Below the pieces are notes generated by a model, which saw only the letters and a list, made by a program, of their open reading frames with translations, made no database searches and had not been told where the DNA came from. From Trichomonas vaginalis G3 (Eukaryota; Parabasalia; Trichomonadida; Trichomonadidae): a stretch of 64,000 nt of DNA. The stretch lies in NCBI RefSeq assembly GCF_026262505.1, contig NC_067206.1, positions 38,329,660-38,393,659 of the forward strand, given 5' to 3'. Below are positions 29,852 through 40,507 of the stretch, piece after piece (position 1 is the first letter of the stretch; each line of letters starts with the position of its first letter). The position numbers were made by a program, and so were the translations under genes.

Positions 29852-31237
29852 TTAAATTAATATTGAGAAGTAATTTTTCAATCCTCTCATTTTCTTTTGT
29901 ATGTTTGACAACTTTTTATCAAAAGAAAATCTAATAGGAGTTTTTACGTAGTCCTGTATTCTTGGATATGTATCAGTGAGAGCATTTCTCTCCATTTCCT
30001 GTTCATATTCCAATAAATTCGTTTCATTTTCTTTGAAAATCTTTTTAATCAAATTTTCTCTTTCATGACTCAAACTTTTTGATGGAAGAGTGTGTTTCGG
30101 CCACTTTCCATTATGTGCTGCATATACAACCATTTCCAAGGCCTTCATAAATGGTTTTACTGTAATATTTCCGAGTTGTTTTTTGAATCTTGATATATCA
30201 TCACTTCCATAGTAATAAAAGAACAAATCAAGGGTATGAGCAATCGCAAGGCATGGGAAGTTACAGAAAAGGCCATCTATTAATAAACAACTCGTATTTG
30301 GATGCATAAAAATAATATTAAAAGAAGTTGAACCGGTAGCACTAACAAAAACTTTGGTTCTTGCAAACAAATGCATTGCTCTTTCAATATTATAGACTGT
30401 GTCTGGTGGATATTGAGTCCATTTGATTTCAGGATATTTATTTTGAGCTGCATCGAATAATTCTTGCATATTCTTGACATGTCCCCAATTATTCGATTCT
30501 TTGTTTATAAATATATATTCTGTTGGCTTAATATTTGTCAAATTATTATTTCTGTAAATTATGTCATGTAAATCTTTAAATGAAACTTGGAGACATGAAA
30601 TTCCGAAATACCCGCACGAAATGTATAAGTCTTTGACGAAAATCCATTCTTCTTTCAGTATATGTACTCGGTCAGAACTAATTCCGAGAATTTTCATGTA
30701 TTGTTGAGCTTGACTTTCTGCAGATCGAAGAAATATATGCGCATCTTTTAGTATTTCGCTTGGAATGCTGAGAATACCTCCAATCATGTCTTGAACTACA
30801 TGGCCGAATTGAGGATGAAAAGAAAATCCAATAACAGCTTTGTCATATCGTAAAAGAGTGTGCCCGTAATCAAATGAATACGGATCAATGTCGTAGTAAT
30901 GCTTTGCAGGCAAGATAAAATTCCCACCATAGGCTAGAATGCCTTGCCTACTTACATCGCAGTATATATAATGCTGAAATACTGTATGCTGATATGCTAA
31001 TGACTTTTCATCATACGGAACGCCATTATCTTCGTCAGTTTCGATCGTCATTAAAACTTTATCTGGATGATAGCTTTGTAGAATAGTGTAATTGTGAACA
31101 ATCTCGGTATTCCATAGATAGGGCGCATAGAATTTGTTTTGGTATTGATAAACAATTATTTTTGTAGTTGGAAACGATTTATCAAAGAAAAAAGTGGACA
31201 AAGAAGCAATAATAAGCATGAAATTCACAATCTTCAT
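29852..31237 (-). CDS. GT61 (DUF563) family glycosyltransferase, type II membrane protein
   Basis: 461 residues from the ATG at 31237; an open extension upstream begins with TTG and is not needed. One N-terminal hydrophobic segment (KIVNFMLIIASLSTFFF) would anchor it in the ER/Golgi with the catalytic part in the lumen. The GT61 pattern is clear: HPQFGHVVQDMIGG near residue 145, IFINKESNNWGHVKN near 245, and VFVSATGSTSFNIIFMHPNT near 310, which in the family is the (hG)S-x-x-N(I) region after an E/TVxG loop. GT61 enzymes add xylose or N-acetylglucosamine to N- or O-glycans. The acceptor here is unknown. Host gene, apparently whole, convergent with its left neighbour. Confidence 0.78.
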   Translation of the reverse strand: MKIVNFMLIIASLSTFFFDKSFPTTKIIVYQYQNKFYAPYLWNTEIVHNYTILQSYHPDKVLMTIETDEDNGVPYDEKSLAYQHTVFQHYIYCDVSRQGILAYGGNFILPAKHYYDIDPYSFDYGHTLLRYDKAVIGFSFHPQFGHVVQDMIGGILSIPSEILKDAHIFLRSAESQAQQYMKILGISSDRVHILKEEWIFVKDLYISCGYFGISCLQVSFKDLHDIIYRNNNLTNIKPTEYIFINKESNNWGHVKNMQELFDAAQNKYPEIKWTQYPPDTVYNIERAMHLFARTKVFVSATGSTSFNIIFMHPNTSCLLIDGLFCNFPCLAIAHTLDLFFYYYGSDDISRFKKQLGNITVKPFMKALEMVVYAAHNGKWPKHTLPSKSLSHERENLIKKIFKENETNLLEYEQEMERNALTDTYPRIQDYVKTPIRFSFDKKLSNIQKKMRGLKNYFSILI

Positions 31238-31962
31238 GATGATGCCCAGATAATTAGGTTTTCCGCCATCTTGTTCAACAGGTAAAGTATTAATTTTGGT
31301 CAAAAGAATGTAAAAAAAATTTCTAAAACTAAAAGTTTTATTGCTTATATCGAGACTATATACATACTTTTAAATTCAGATGATGATCATAGGGTATTAT
31401 TCAAAGATCCTATGTTAAACAAGTGCATTCCATCGCGTTTAGGCGTTTATCCATATAATGATAAAGTCCATTGGTAAAGTTAAACCAGAAGACTTATTAA
31501 TCATAGATCCATAAAAAAAGAATCTTGTTCAATGCAACACTCGAACATTCAATAGATTAAGTTTTTATGAGAGAGTTAGGACTCATTATTTTGGAAAGGA
31601 GCAGCATTATCCTGATTGCAATGCTAAAGTTAAGCATGTCGCAATTGCCAAAAGGGGGTCTATTTTTGAAGAAATATTGCCCACGTGGGAAATAGTGTAA
31701 AGTATTGAATTCAGAGGAAAATTACAAAAATATTTATTTTGAAGGGATTTTGGTCATAAAACATGTATTTATTATAGGTGTAAATTACTTGGCTTGATGC
31801 ATATGCTCTAAATATTTACTTAAATCACATAAATCATCTACATTTGAAAATTTCATAATTTGATTTCTCTTCAAATTTGCTTTCAGATTGAACTTTCAGG
31901 AATGTTACATTCATACGAATATAATTATCAGAAAATATAGAATCATATAGTACTAAGGTAGT

Positions 31963-32045
31963 CACAAAATCTAAGTAGTGAGGCTCTCAAACATTGAACC
32001 GTACTCCATACAAAATTTGTGTACCCTCACTACTTAGATTTTGTG
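31963..32045. repeat. Inverted repeat, 21-bp perfect arms
   Basis: Arms 31963-31983 (CACAAAATCTAAGTAGTGAG and one more base) and 32025-32045, perfect complements around a 41-nt spacer. It could be a small palindromic element or the ends of a tiny TIR element; no flanking duplication was recognised. Confidence 0.85.
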
Positions 32046-34395
32046 GCCTTCAATTGAGAGGTTAGTTTTGATAGAGCAAGTTATAAAATTAAAAGGGAAA
32101 AATAAATAAAATTTAAACATTTAATTATATATAATGTAAGGAGTGTAATTTCAAATTTTCTAAAAACTATTCAAATTTGAGCATTTTTTTGGAAATAGTA
32201 AATCTAATATGTACATCTAATAACAACATGATTCATCACCTTTTCAACCTCTGCAGTCAATTTTTTGAAATTTGATTGAAATAAATGTAGCGAAAATTAC
32301 ATTTCATTAGGGAATATATGAGTTTCTCTGGAAACAGGCTGATAAATTTTAAATTTTGTCCAATCAACATGAATGCATTGAGAAATTTGGATTGATTTTC
32401 TGGTAGAATCTGGAACAATTCAACCATGTATAAATGGATCATGTAATCATCATGAAATGTTAGTGTTAGAGTTCAAAAGAAACAGAATGAGTGGAAATCA
32501 AACACAATCTGAATAATTTTAAACGTATACAATCTTTAAGTTTGTATTTTGAATTCTACATATATGATTGTGTAATTCGTTCTTTCAAATTTTCGGATTC
32601 AGGCATGTTTTGATAAAATTCATTCCCAAAAACGTCAATTAACAATTAAATTTAGTGTATTTTAAATATATATACGTATTATATTTTATAAATTATATTA
32701 AATTTGCAAAATTTTAAGTTTTAAACAAAAATAAAAAATGTTCAAAATATGAAATTATGCATAGGATATTAAAATTTACATGTTAGCAATTTTTTTGAAT
32801 TGCTTTCAATTTTCATATTGAAATTTTTAAGATTTTTTTCTGAAATAATAAGCAAGAATATCAACCTAAATAATATTAAATTCCATGCGTTAATTTCCCC
32901 TCAAAAGTCATTGACCGCCTCTCAATCTAGATTTTGTGAGTACTTTATTATAATCTCGGGTTCATCCTATTCAATTTTGAATGCTTTACAAATGTGCTTT
33001 CAAATATTGAATTGAAATGGACCTAAGATTTTAACGCGATGATTATTTTTAACCTTAAAAGCAAAGATAAAAGATTTTTATTAAAATAGTAATGCTATAC
33101 AATAAATGAACATTTTCTGTATAGCTTTTGCTCTTTTGAAGGGAAAGAGATTTTTCTGATCTTCATTTCGAGTATAATAGTTAATGATTAACTGGTAAAT
33201 GGCTTTCCTTTGGACAGGAATCGATTGGCTTTCTAATTTTGTTTGTTTTGCCTATGATAAATTAGAGATTGCAAGGGAAATGTGTCTAAAAATCTGAAAT
33301 TTAGAATTGGCAGACCTGGGATAAGTATTTTACAGCAGACGATAACACTTTTTGGTAGAATTGCACGGTCATTACCATAAAAAGAACTGCATCATGGAAT
33401 TGCCGTTTAAAAATTATAATGTAATCAAAAAAGAAGAATATTATAAGTTACGTGATATAATGGTGATTGCCTTGCTGATTTTCCATTAAAAATCTTTACA
33501 AGATGCAATTCTTCGAAATTTCATGATAATTTGCATTTATTTCTACGCAGAATATTTTCTCTTCCCATTTCTAATGTGAAAACGAACTCAAAATCATCAG
33601 ATATTAATAAATCATCTAATTTGACATTATCGTTTTTAATTCAATTTTTATTTTAGTTATTATTAATTAGAATACTATTTTAAACCTATTCATCAAAAAT
33701 TTTTATTCACAATATTTTCTTTGTCCGGACCCCAAATTTTGAGACTACTATATTATGCTCTCTGAAGTATTGCCCATGGGCAATAAAATTTGGGCAATAG
33801 TACGTTATTTGATTTTTTGGCTTTTTTGAAATATTTACACTAGTGCCCAACCTTAAACTTTTTTGGGCAATTGGACGTTATTAAGAATTACCCACCTGCA
33901 ATAATCAGTGAAACTTCAGAATTGTGTTAATCTCCTGTATAAGATCAATAGCCATCGATAATATTATTCATGAACTCTGTAATTTGATTTAGATGTTCGC
34001 ATAGATAGCATACTTTGGTAGATATGTCAGACACAATGCCAATAAACATATTTGTAAGGGTTATTTTAAAGGCAGATAAGGATTTTCTCAAAATAATATA
34101 TAATTTCAAAATTTATCATAATTTTGACTAATCTCGTATAGTGTAAGATCAATTTTGTTGATTTTGAGAACATTTAGCTACAATTATCATCCTCAATATT
34201 ATGAACTTGTTCATGAGAATTTAAATAATTCTATTTCCATCTTTTTTAAAGTGCAAATAAAGTTTATTGTATATGAGTAAATTTGATTTCCAATAAACTT
34301 TATATATAAAAGAGAATGCAAAAAAATATGCATTTTTTTTAGGAACAAAAAGAATATATGAGCTTTATAACATGCCTATTTTAGTTTTTGATTGA

Positions 34396-34432
34396 CCGCG
34401 AAATTTGAGCCTAGAAGGCTCAAATTTCGCGG
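34396..34432. repeat. Perfect palindrome, 16-bp arms, 5-nt loop
   Basis: Arms CCGCGAAATTTGAGCC and its exact complement around TAGAA. GC-rich ends in very AT-rich surroundings; no T-run follows. It is flanked by the TTGCCCAA-type motifs of this zone. It is 270 bp upstream of the next host gene. Confidence 0.9.
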
Positions 34433-34700
34433 AAGATTTTCCAAAAGTATTGCCCAAAATGCAAAAGAATTGCCCAAACCGACATGCTTAGCTAAAGAAT
34501 GCGTGTGGTATAAAAACCTTTTGAATAAAATACGAATACATGTTTTAATAAAAAAAAAGTCATGATACATACGTATTTATTATGCAATCTCATTTGCGCA
34601 ATTTGAAATGTTTCTCCATACAAAATCTCTATGATGAATCAATTGAGAGAAAAGTTCGTTTTTTTATTTTATTGTAACAAAATATTTTGTAAATCTCTGA

Positions 34701-36146
34701 ATGAGTGCTGAACAGGAAGAACTCCCATCTAGCGATATTAATCCAGGCAATGCTCTTGCACGAGTTCAGGAATGCCAAAAGTACCTTACACTTCAAATGT
34801 GGACACAATACTCGTTTTTATACAAGCTTCTTGCACAATTTCAAGATATCAGAGTACGCGGAGCTGGAAAAATGCTTCGCGATGACGATGAGTTTACAAA
34901 AGCATGGAATGCCTTACGCACTTCTTCTGTAGACATGATGCTCAAATGCTTAGAAAGTGCTCAGAGTTTTGAAGAATTTAAGCTTTGGATAAATCACCTT
35001 GCTCCAATTATCAATGATCCTCGCACATTATGGAATATAATTCATACAGAAGTACAAATCAGTTTGAAAGTTACACTTGAGCAATCCAGAGAAATTCAAG
35101 ACGCCTTCTTTACGCATGAAATGCTCTTTGAGTATAGTTTAGAATCATTTTTACAATCAAGTCTCTGTGATTTTAAAGAAGCAACAACAGAAGAATCATT
35201 AGTCGATATTTTCTATGCAGCAGCAGGATTTATTCGAGCATGCCAGCTTCCTGATGAGTACAGAATTACTCAAAAGCCTTTCATTGATCATGTCGAAAAT
35301 TTACTCACTCATTTTACAGAAATTCCAGATTTTGATGCCAATAGATTTGTTTGGCTTGTTGAGTCTATTCACGACCACTTGCATCTAATGGAAAATAACT
35401 TTATTCAAATTTGCAAATCTGTTTTAGAAAAAATGATCAGCCACAAAGATACAGGCGGCGGCTCAATCTCAAAATTATACAAGATGTGCGTTATTTCTAC
35501 TTCTCCGTTTTTACAATCTCTCCAAGTTATTAGAGATTCCATTGATAAAGCTTTCGAAGCTGTTTTAACTGAACAGCACAGCTTTGCAAGGAAGTACATA
35601 TTCGGTGGCTACGTTAATTGCCTTTGGACTGGTCCCGAACAAAAGCGAATTTCGGATCCTCTCAGAACATGGGTATTATACATCAATAACCTTCAGAAGA
35701 AGATCAAACAGCACTCGGAGCTTCCAGTTCTCCTTCTTGCCGATTTCATTGACGATTCTTTACAGTATTTCACCGGTTATTACGGTGAAGTTCAGCCAAC
35801 AAAAGAAAGAGCAGTGAATTTGAGGATGGATCTCTTCACTATTGTACAAACAGTGAAAGATGTGTATCCCATAAAGTTCACTGAAGCTGCCCTCAAGAAG
35901 TTGTGGTTCTTAATGACAATTGCAGCTGTTTGTGGTGCTTCTGACGAACAATTACAGAATATTAAACAAGAAAACGCAAAAAGTGATGATCCTTTCCTTG
36001 GATTGAAACATAATGGTAGAGATTTCGAGGATTATAAGCTTGCTTTAGGCTGTTTACAGAAGAAATTTGTGGATGAAGTTGATTCTTTCCCAATTATGAT
36101 TGAATTTATTAGAAAACGTATGAATGGTGTTATTGATGAAGAATAA
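34701..36146 (+). CDS. Conserved-looking helical protein, unrecognised
   Basis: 481 residues starting MSAEQEELPSSDINPG. Almost entirely alpha-helical with amphipathic repeats, no signal peptide or membrane segment, an acidic N-terminus and a short acidic end (VIDEE). Even spacing of hydrophobic residues and coding-like composition throughout support a real gene. The overall look is of a helical-bundle scaffold such as vesicle-tether or large-complex subunits, but I cannot name a family. Confidence 0.6.
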   Translation: MSAEQEELPSSDINPGNALARVQECQKYLTLQMWTQYSFLYKLLAQFQDIRVRGAGKMLRDDDEFTKAWNALRTSSVDMMLKCLESAQSFEEFKLWINHLAPIINDPRTLWNIIHTEVQISLKVTLEQSREIQDAFFTHEMLFEYSLESFLQSSLCDFKEATTEESLVDIFYAAAGFIRACQLPDEYRITQKPFIDHVENLLTHFTEIPDFDANRFVWLVESIHDHLHLMENNFIQICKSVLEKMISHKDTGGGSISKLYKMCVISTSPFLQSLQVIRDSIDKAFEAVLTEQHSFARKYIFGGYVNCLWTGPEQKRISDPLRTWVLYINNLQKKIKQHSELPVLLLADFIDDSLQYFTGYYGEVQPTKERAVNLRMDLFTIVQTVKDVYPIKFTEAALKKLWFLMTIAAVCGASDEQLQNIKQENAKSDDPFLGLKHNGRDFEDYKLALGCLQKKFVDEVDSFPIMIEFIRKRMNGVIDEE

Positions 36147-36978
36147 ATTAGTTATTTCATGGATTTATTTAATCAAATTCTATTTTTATTTGTATTTTTT
36201 TGGAAATTTAAAAATACACTTACTCTGATATTCTCTCGAAACATGATATTTACTATAGTATTATTATTACTATTCTATTAATGGGATCTGTTCAATTCAT
36301 GTGATTTTGAAAGTTGTTAAGCAAATCAACGCTTTTGATGTGTTTTTTGACGGGTGTGAAGCCTAATAAAAATATGACAAAAGGATAGTTCTCAAGAATA
36401 TGATTATTTTTAATGCAGAACAGTTTTTACAACAAAAATAATTGTATGTTTGAGAATATGTATGTGTATGTATGTTTAATTTTGAATGATAATTATTATA
36501 GAAACCATCTTTATCATTTTCATGGAATACATCAATAAAATTTTTGGCATAAATTTTCTGAGGTGTGATTACAACTATTTTTTTTAAACTGATTCATGTT
36601 CATTTAGTACAGTTAAGTTTGAACATTATTTTAATGTATTTCAATAATAATTATATTATATTTGTGATTTTAGCTCTAAATTCTAGGCTAAAAAGAATAT
36701 TAAATATTTTGTTCTAAAATCAACGTTGGTTTAATTAATTTGTTTATTGAGTTTTGATTCTTCCCTTGAGAAAGCTGATAAGTCAACGAAATGTAGATAT
36801 AAGTATGCCGAGAATAAGTAAGTTTTTTTTTTCAATGAAATTTAACATAATCCGACATGTTTAATATAAATGACCATGGAAAGAAGTGTGACAAAACATT
36901 CTGGTTTACACGAAATTTTGTAAAATCGTTGAATACTTCTGAAATTTTATTTATGGAATTCAAAAATAATTTTCATTA
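36147..36978. other. Intergenic
   Basis: 832 bp, AT-rich, between two plus-strand host genes. No open frame, repeat or RNA gene seen. Just before the Myb start lies TTTTCATTAATG, compatible with the trichomonad initiator (TCA+1Y[A/T][T/A]-like) close to the start codon. Confidence 0.45.
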
Positions 36979-37383
36979 ATGAATAGTGGTAAGATGCAAC
37001 AGAGAAAGGTAAAAAGATTTACTCCAGAAGATGATTGCTTAATAAGGAACTACTGTAATAAGTATACTATTAAATGTGCTGTAAAAAAACTTTCGGTAAT
37101 AATGGAGAGATCTGAAAGATCCATTCGAGAAAGATTTACAAAGTTCCTTGATTTGAACTGCAATCCCTTTACTAAAGAGGAAGATCAAACAATTCTGGAG
37201 AAACATGCTCAATTTGGTAATAAATGGAAATTGATTGCATCTTTTCTTCAATCCAGATCAGATATACAGACAAGGATCAGATATAAACAGTTGAAAAAAG
37301 AGACTGATTTTTCTGGAAACTCAAATCAAATCGATGATCACAATGAAAACAGCGAATTATTAAGTAATTACGATTTTACATAA
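36979..37383 (+). CDS. Two-repeat Myb-like DNA-binding protein
   Basis: 134 residues. Two Myb/SANT repeats: KRFTPEDDCLIRNYCNKYTI ... RSERSIRERFTKFL (about residues 12-53) and NPFTKEEDQTILEKHAQFGN KWKLIASFLQ-SRSDIQTRIRYKQL (about 57-103). The second keeps the tryptophan spacing best (F, W) and the recognition-helix-like R-x-D-x-Q-x-R-x-R-Y. The short Ser/Asn-rich tail has no clear activation domain. Small R2R3-type Myb factors form a large family in trichomonads, where some bind promoter elements including the initiator region. A TCATTA motif lies directly before its ATG. Confidence 0.85.
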   Translation: MNSGKMQQRKVKRFTPEDDCLIRNYCNKYTIKCAVKKLSVIMERSERSIRERFTKFLDLNCNPFTKEEDQTILEKHAQFGNKWKLIASFLQSRSDIQTRIRYKQLKKETDFSGNSNQIDDHNENSELLSNYDFT

Positions 37384-38294
37384 TTAAGTATTGATGATTT
37401 CTATCCTGAATTTTAATTTTTTATTATGAATTTAAAGATTTAAATTAAATTATTTGATTTACTTTTCAAATTAATGTCTTGTTATTGAAAATAGTTATTA
37501 AATGATATGTGTAATCTAATCTAATAATTTAGTAATGATGAAATTATCCTTATAAAATCAGATTATAAAAATTAAAGAATATGATGTTTTTACCTAATAA
37601 AATGGATATACAATAAAATCATAATATAATTTTAGATATATTGGCCGGATGAAAATTTTTCGCTCAGAAACACAAGGGTTCTCAATTTTTCAGAACATGA
37701 TGCCTTTCAATTTGCAACGGTTAATTGAAAAAATTTGAAAAGGAACTGTTAATTTTGGAAATATACTGGTAATCGTATAATATGACAATTTACAAATTTT
37801 CTTCGGAAAAGTCGGAAATCTCGTTAGTATTTTGTGAGCTATTGCCAATCCTACATGGATAAAAATTTTTGCATTTCATGATCAACTAAAGAAGTAAAGG
37901 TACTTTATCGCTTAAAAATACTTCAAATTAAATCCGAAGTTATAAATATATTTAAATTATAAAATTTTATGAGTTAAATAGATGATATTCATGAATAACA
38001 ATTCTCCTGACGGTATAATTTAAGTTTGTTAAAACGACCGAATACAACTCAGTTTAAAACGATCGTGAAACTAATTTTTCTATAAAAGATAAAAAGAAAT
38101 TTTGCCAAGTTAGACTCGAACCTGCACTGTTTGCATTACGAAATTGAACTCTCAGCACTAATACGCATTTGAAGCTTATTGTCATTTAGAAATTTATCTT
38201 CTTCTAATGAATTTAGATTTTCTCATATATCAGTTTAATTTCTAAAATAAATATTTGAGTGGAAATAAATCATATAAAGAATGAGGAACTTGAT
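37384..38294. other. Intergenic
   Basis: About 0.9 kb AT-rich sequence. Near 38100-38160 a stretch containing GACTCGAACCTGCACT superficially resembles a tRNA 3' half on the minus strand but does not fold (see rejected items). Nothing else seen. Confidence 0.45.
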
Positions 38295-38560
38295 AAGTGC
38301 TTGTGATCAGACAAATCTGTTTTTCAATAAGACATCTTAGAAAAAAAATTGTAATTTGACTATTTCAATATCATAAACACATTTCTATTGTTATAAAAGT
38401 CTTAAGTGCTTGTGATCAGACAAATCTGTTTTTCAATAAGACATCTTAGAAAAAAATTGTAATTTGACTATTTCAATATCATAAACACATTTCTATTGTT
38501 ATAAAAGTCTTAAGTGCTTGTGATCAGACAAATCTGTTTTTCAATAAGACATCTTAGAAA
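38295..38560 (+). repeat. Tandem repeat, about 109-bp unit, 2.4 copies
   Basis: Units start with AAGTGCTTGTGATCAGAC at 38295, 38404 and 38512; the third is truncated. The copies differ almost only in the length of an A run, so the duplication is recent. No coding capacity. Confidence 0.9.
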
Positions 38561-38984
38561 CAAACTTACTTAATTTTTGTTTATTCTATCATTCCCTTAC
38601 TAAATAAATCTTTAACTTTCCTTCTAGTTATATTTATCTATTCATCATCAATTTATGTTTTTTAACTTTTTTTCATATATATATTTTCTGAATGGACACA
38701 CGTTTTCATAAATTTACACCAAAAATATATTTTAGTTGAAAAGGTTAGATATAACCCGATATCTACCCTCATTTCTACCCTCATGAATTTTCATGAATTT
38801 TATATATTAATGTTTTCATAAATTTACACCAAAAATATATTTTAGTTGAAAAGAGAAAGGGACAAACTATCCAGTGTCACTTTTCAAAGGAATAAAAAAA
38901 ATAATAAAGATGGGGAACAGGACAAATTTGCCACACGGCACTTTTTTTAAAAAATTTAATGGAGCGGAGCGATACTCTGCTGCA

Positions 38985-39645
38985 GGAGCCCCAAGGCTCC
39001 CAATCATTACGAAAGGGAGCCTCAGGGCTCCTGAGAATCCATCAGCAGAGGCCTTTTCATTTGGCCTCTGCTGATCAAAGATTCGGCGAAGCCATTCTTC
39101 GTCTCAGGAGCCCCAAGGCTCCCAATCATTACGAAAGGGAGCCTCAGGGCTCCTGAGAATCCATCAGCAGAGGCCTTTTCATTTGGCCTCTGCTGATCAA
39201 AGATTCGGCGAAGCCATTCTTCGTCTCAGGAGTCCCAAGGCTCCCAATCATTACGAAAGGGAGCCTCAGGGCTCCTGAGAATCCATCAGCAGAGGCCTTT
39301 TCATTTGGCCTCTGCTGATCAAAGATTCGGCGAAGCCATTCTTCGTCTCAGGAGCCCAAGGCTCCCAATCATTACGAAAGGGAGCCTCAGGGCTCCTGAG
39401 AATCCATCAGCAGAGGCCTTTTCATTTGGCCTCTGCTGATCAAAGATTCGGCGAAGCCATTCTTCGTCTCAGGAGCCCAAGGCTCCCAATCATTACGAAA
39501 GGGAGCCTCAGGGCTCCTGAGAATCCATCAGCAGAGGCCTTTTCATTTGGCCTCTGCTGATCAAAGATTCGGCGAAGCCATTCTTCGTCTCAGGAGTCCC
39601 AAGGCTCCCAATCATTACGAAAGGGAGCCTCAGGGCTCCTGAGAA
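38985..39645 (+). repeat. Array of nested-palindrome units, 121-122 bp, about 5.4 copies
   Basis: Units begin at 38985, 39107, 39229, 39351, 39472 and 39593. Each has, in order: hairpin GGAGCC-CCAA-GGCTCC; linker CAATCATTACGAAAG; hairpin GGAGCC-TCAG-GGCTCC; TGAGAATC; a hairpin with arms ATCAGCAGAGGCC and a TTTTCATTT loop; and CGAAG-CCATT-CTTCG. Copies differ by one or two bases. GC content is far above the surroundings. Confidence 0.95.
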
Positions 39646-39649
39646 ACCT

Positions 39650-39686
39650 CTTTGAGAAGGTTTTCTTAAAGAAAACCTTCTCAAAG
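39650..39686. repeat. Perfect hairpin, 17-bp arms, 3-nt loop
   Basis: CTTTGAGAAGGTTTTCT, loop TAA, and exact complement. It follows the 122-bp array directly within the same transposon. Confidence 0.9.
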
Positions 39687-39783
39687 ATGATTGTCAGCAT
39701 TCACTCAAAATCTACCAAGAGTTTCAAAGTTTCAAATCTATCTGAAATGAAGCTTTGAATCTCTTGTATATCTAATTGTAGAG

Positions 39784-39846
39784 GTACCTTTTCAAAATGT
39801 CTTCTATTGATTAAATTTAATCAGTAAAAGTCATTTTGAAAAGGTA
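39784..39846. repeat. Hairpin with 16-bp arms and inner palindrome
   Basis: Arms GTACCTTTTCAAAATG and its complement; the loop itself contains GATTAAATTTAATC, a 14-bp perfect palindrome. Another link in the hairpin string of the transposon. Confidence 0.85.
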
Positions 39847-40507
39847 CATCTCTATAATTGCTATTGAGCATTCACTCTTGGAACCTTGGAGCTCTTGTGT
39901 AGTGCATGAAAACTCCAAGATTCTAGCATAAAACATATATCATAGACATAATTTCTTCAAATATAATTTAAGGTTATTTTAAAAAATTAGAAAAGCGTAA
40001 TTTAAGGTTATTGAAAAAGTGACACCTGGCAAATTTGTCCCGCACTCTAGTTGAAAAGGTTAGATATAACACGATATCTACCCTCATTTCTACCCTCATG
40101 AATTTTCATGAATTTTATATATTAATGTTTTCATAAATTTACACCAAAAATATATTTTAGTTGAAAAGGTTAGATATAACCCGATATCTACCCTCATTTC
40201 TACCCTCATGAATTTTCATGAATTTTATATATTAATGTTTTCATAAATTTACACCAAAAATATATTTTAGTTGAAAAGGTTAGATATAACTCGATATCTA
40301 CCCTCATTTCTACCCTCATGAATTTTCATGAATTTTATATATTAATGTTTTCATAAATTTACACCAAAAATATATTTTAGTTGAAAAGGTTAGATATAAC
40401 ACGATATCTACCCTCATTTCTACCCTCATGAATTTTCATGAATTTTCCCGAAATAAAAAATAAAGTTAGTTTTTATTTTATTTTTATTTTTTTATTTTTA
40501 TATAAAT

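Larger units (their letters stand above)
31238..34700. other. Long host intergenic region with palindromes
   Basis: About 3.5 kb without a convincing gene. Contents: faint coding-like text near 31450-31700; an inverted repeat with 21-bp arms (31963-32045); a zone (33770-34480) with repeated TTGGGCAAT / ATTGCCCAA motifs; and a perfect 16-bp-arm palindrome (34396-34432). The rest is AT-rich. Several short open frames occur but none has family features. Confidence 0.5.
38853..40047. mobile_element. MULE-type non-autonomous element made of consecutive hairpins
   Basis: A 1,195-bp insert in the minisatellite with a perfect 10-bp duplication TAGTTGAAAA (38843-38852 and 40048-40057). Inverted ends of about 33 bp: left GAGAAAGGGACAAAC ... 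GTGTCACTTTT, right inverted GAGTGCGGGACAAATTTGCC ... TGTCACTTTT. A further copy of the end motif (GGACAAATTTGCC) lies internally near 38921. The interior is a string of hairpins: the 122-bp array (38985-39645), then 39650-39686, then CAAGAG/CTCTTG-type arms near 39706-39768, then 39784-39846, and TTGGAG/CTCCAA near 39888-39930. No gene. The same end pattern occurs in the 373-bp element at 20871. Confidence 0.82.
38703..40447 (+). repeat. 110-bp minisatellite, split by a transposon
   Basis: Units start at 38703, 38813 (interrupted at 38853), then resume at 40048 and start again at 40128, 40238 and 40348. Each contains TTTTAGTTGAAAAGGTTAG, then ATAACCCGATATCTACCCTC. Its core is the same as the elements found in inverted orientation at 41457, 42017 and 50816 in Polinton 2 and in direct orientation at 54234 in Polinton 3. 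It abuts the first Polinton 2 gene (40508), so it is probably part of that element's end. Confidence 0.92.

Noticed and set aside
31450-31700. Coding-like text (ERVRTHYFGKEQHYPDC-type) upstream of the GT61 gene
   Set aside because: Short, without start or recognisable family; possibly a decayed gene end, but support is too weak for a feature.
34376-34570. 64-codon minus-strand frame
   Set aside because: It spans the perfect palindrome and repeated TTGCCCAA motifs and has no protein features.
38100-38165. tRNA-like stretch with GACTCGAACCTGCACT
   Set aside because: Same superficial T-loop resemblance, but T-stem arms are not complementary and no cloverleaf can be formed.
38874-39156. Open frames across the 122-bp array
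   Set aside because: They arise from the repeated GC-rich unit, have no start context and no protein features.
38985-39645. CRISPR-like array
   Set aside because: The unit repeats over its whole 121-122 bp with no unique spacers, and the context is a eukaryotic transposon; it is a tandem array of palindromes.
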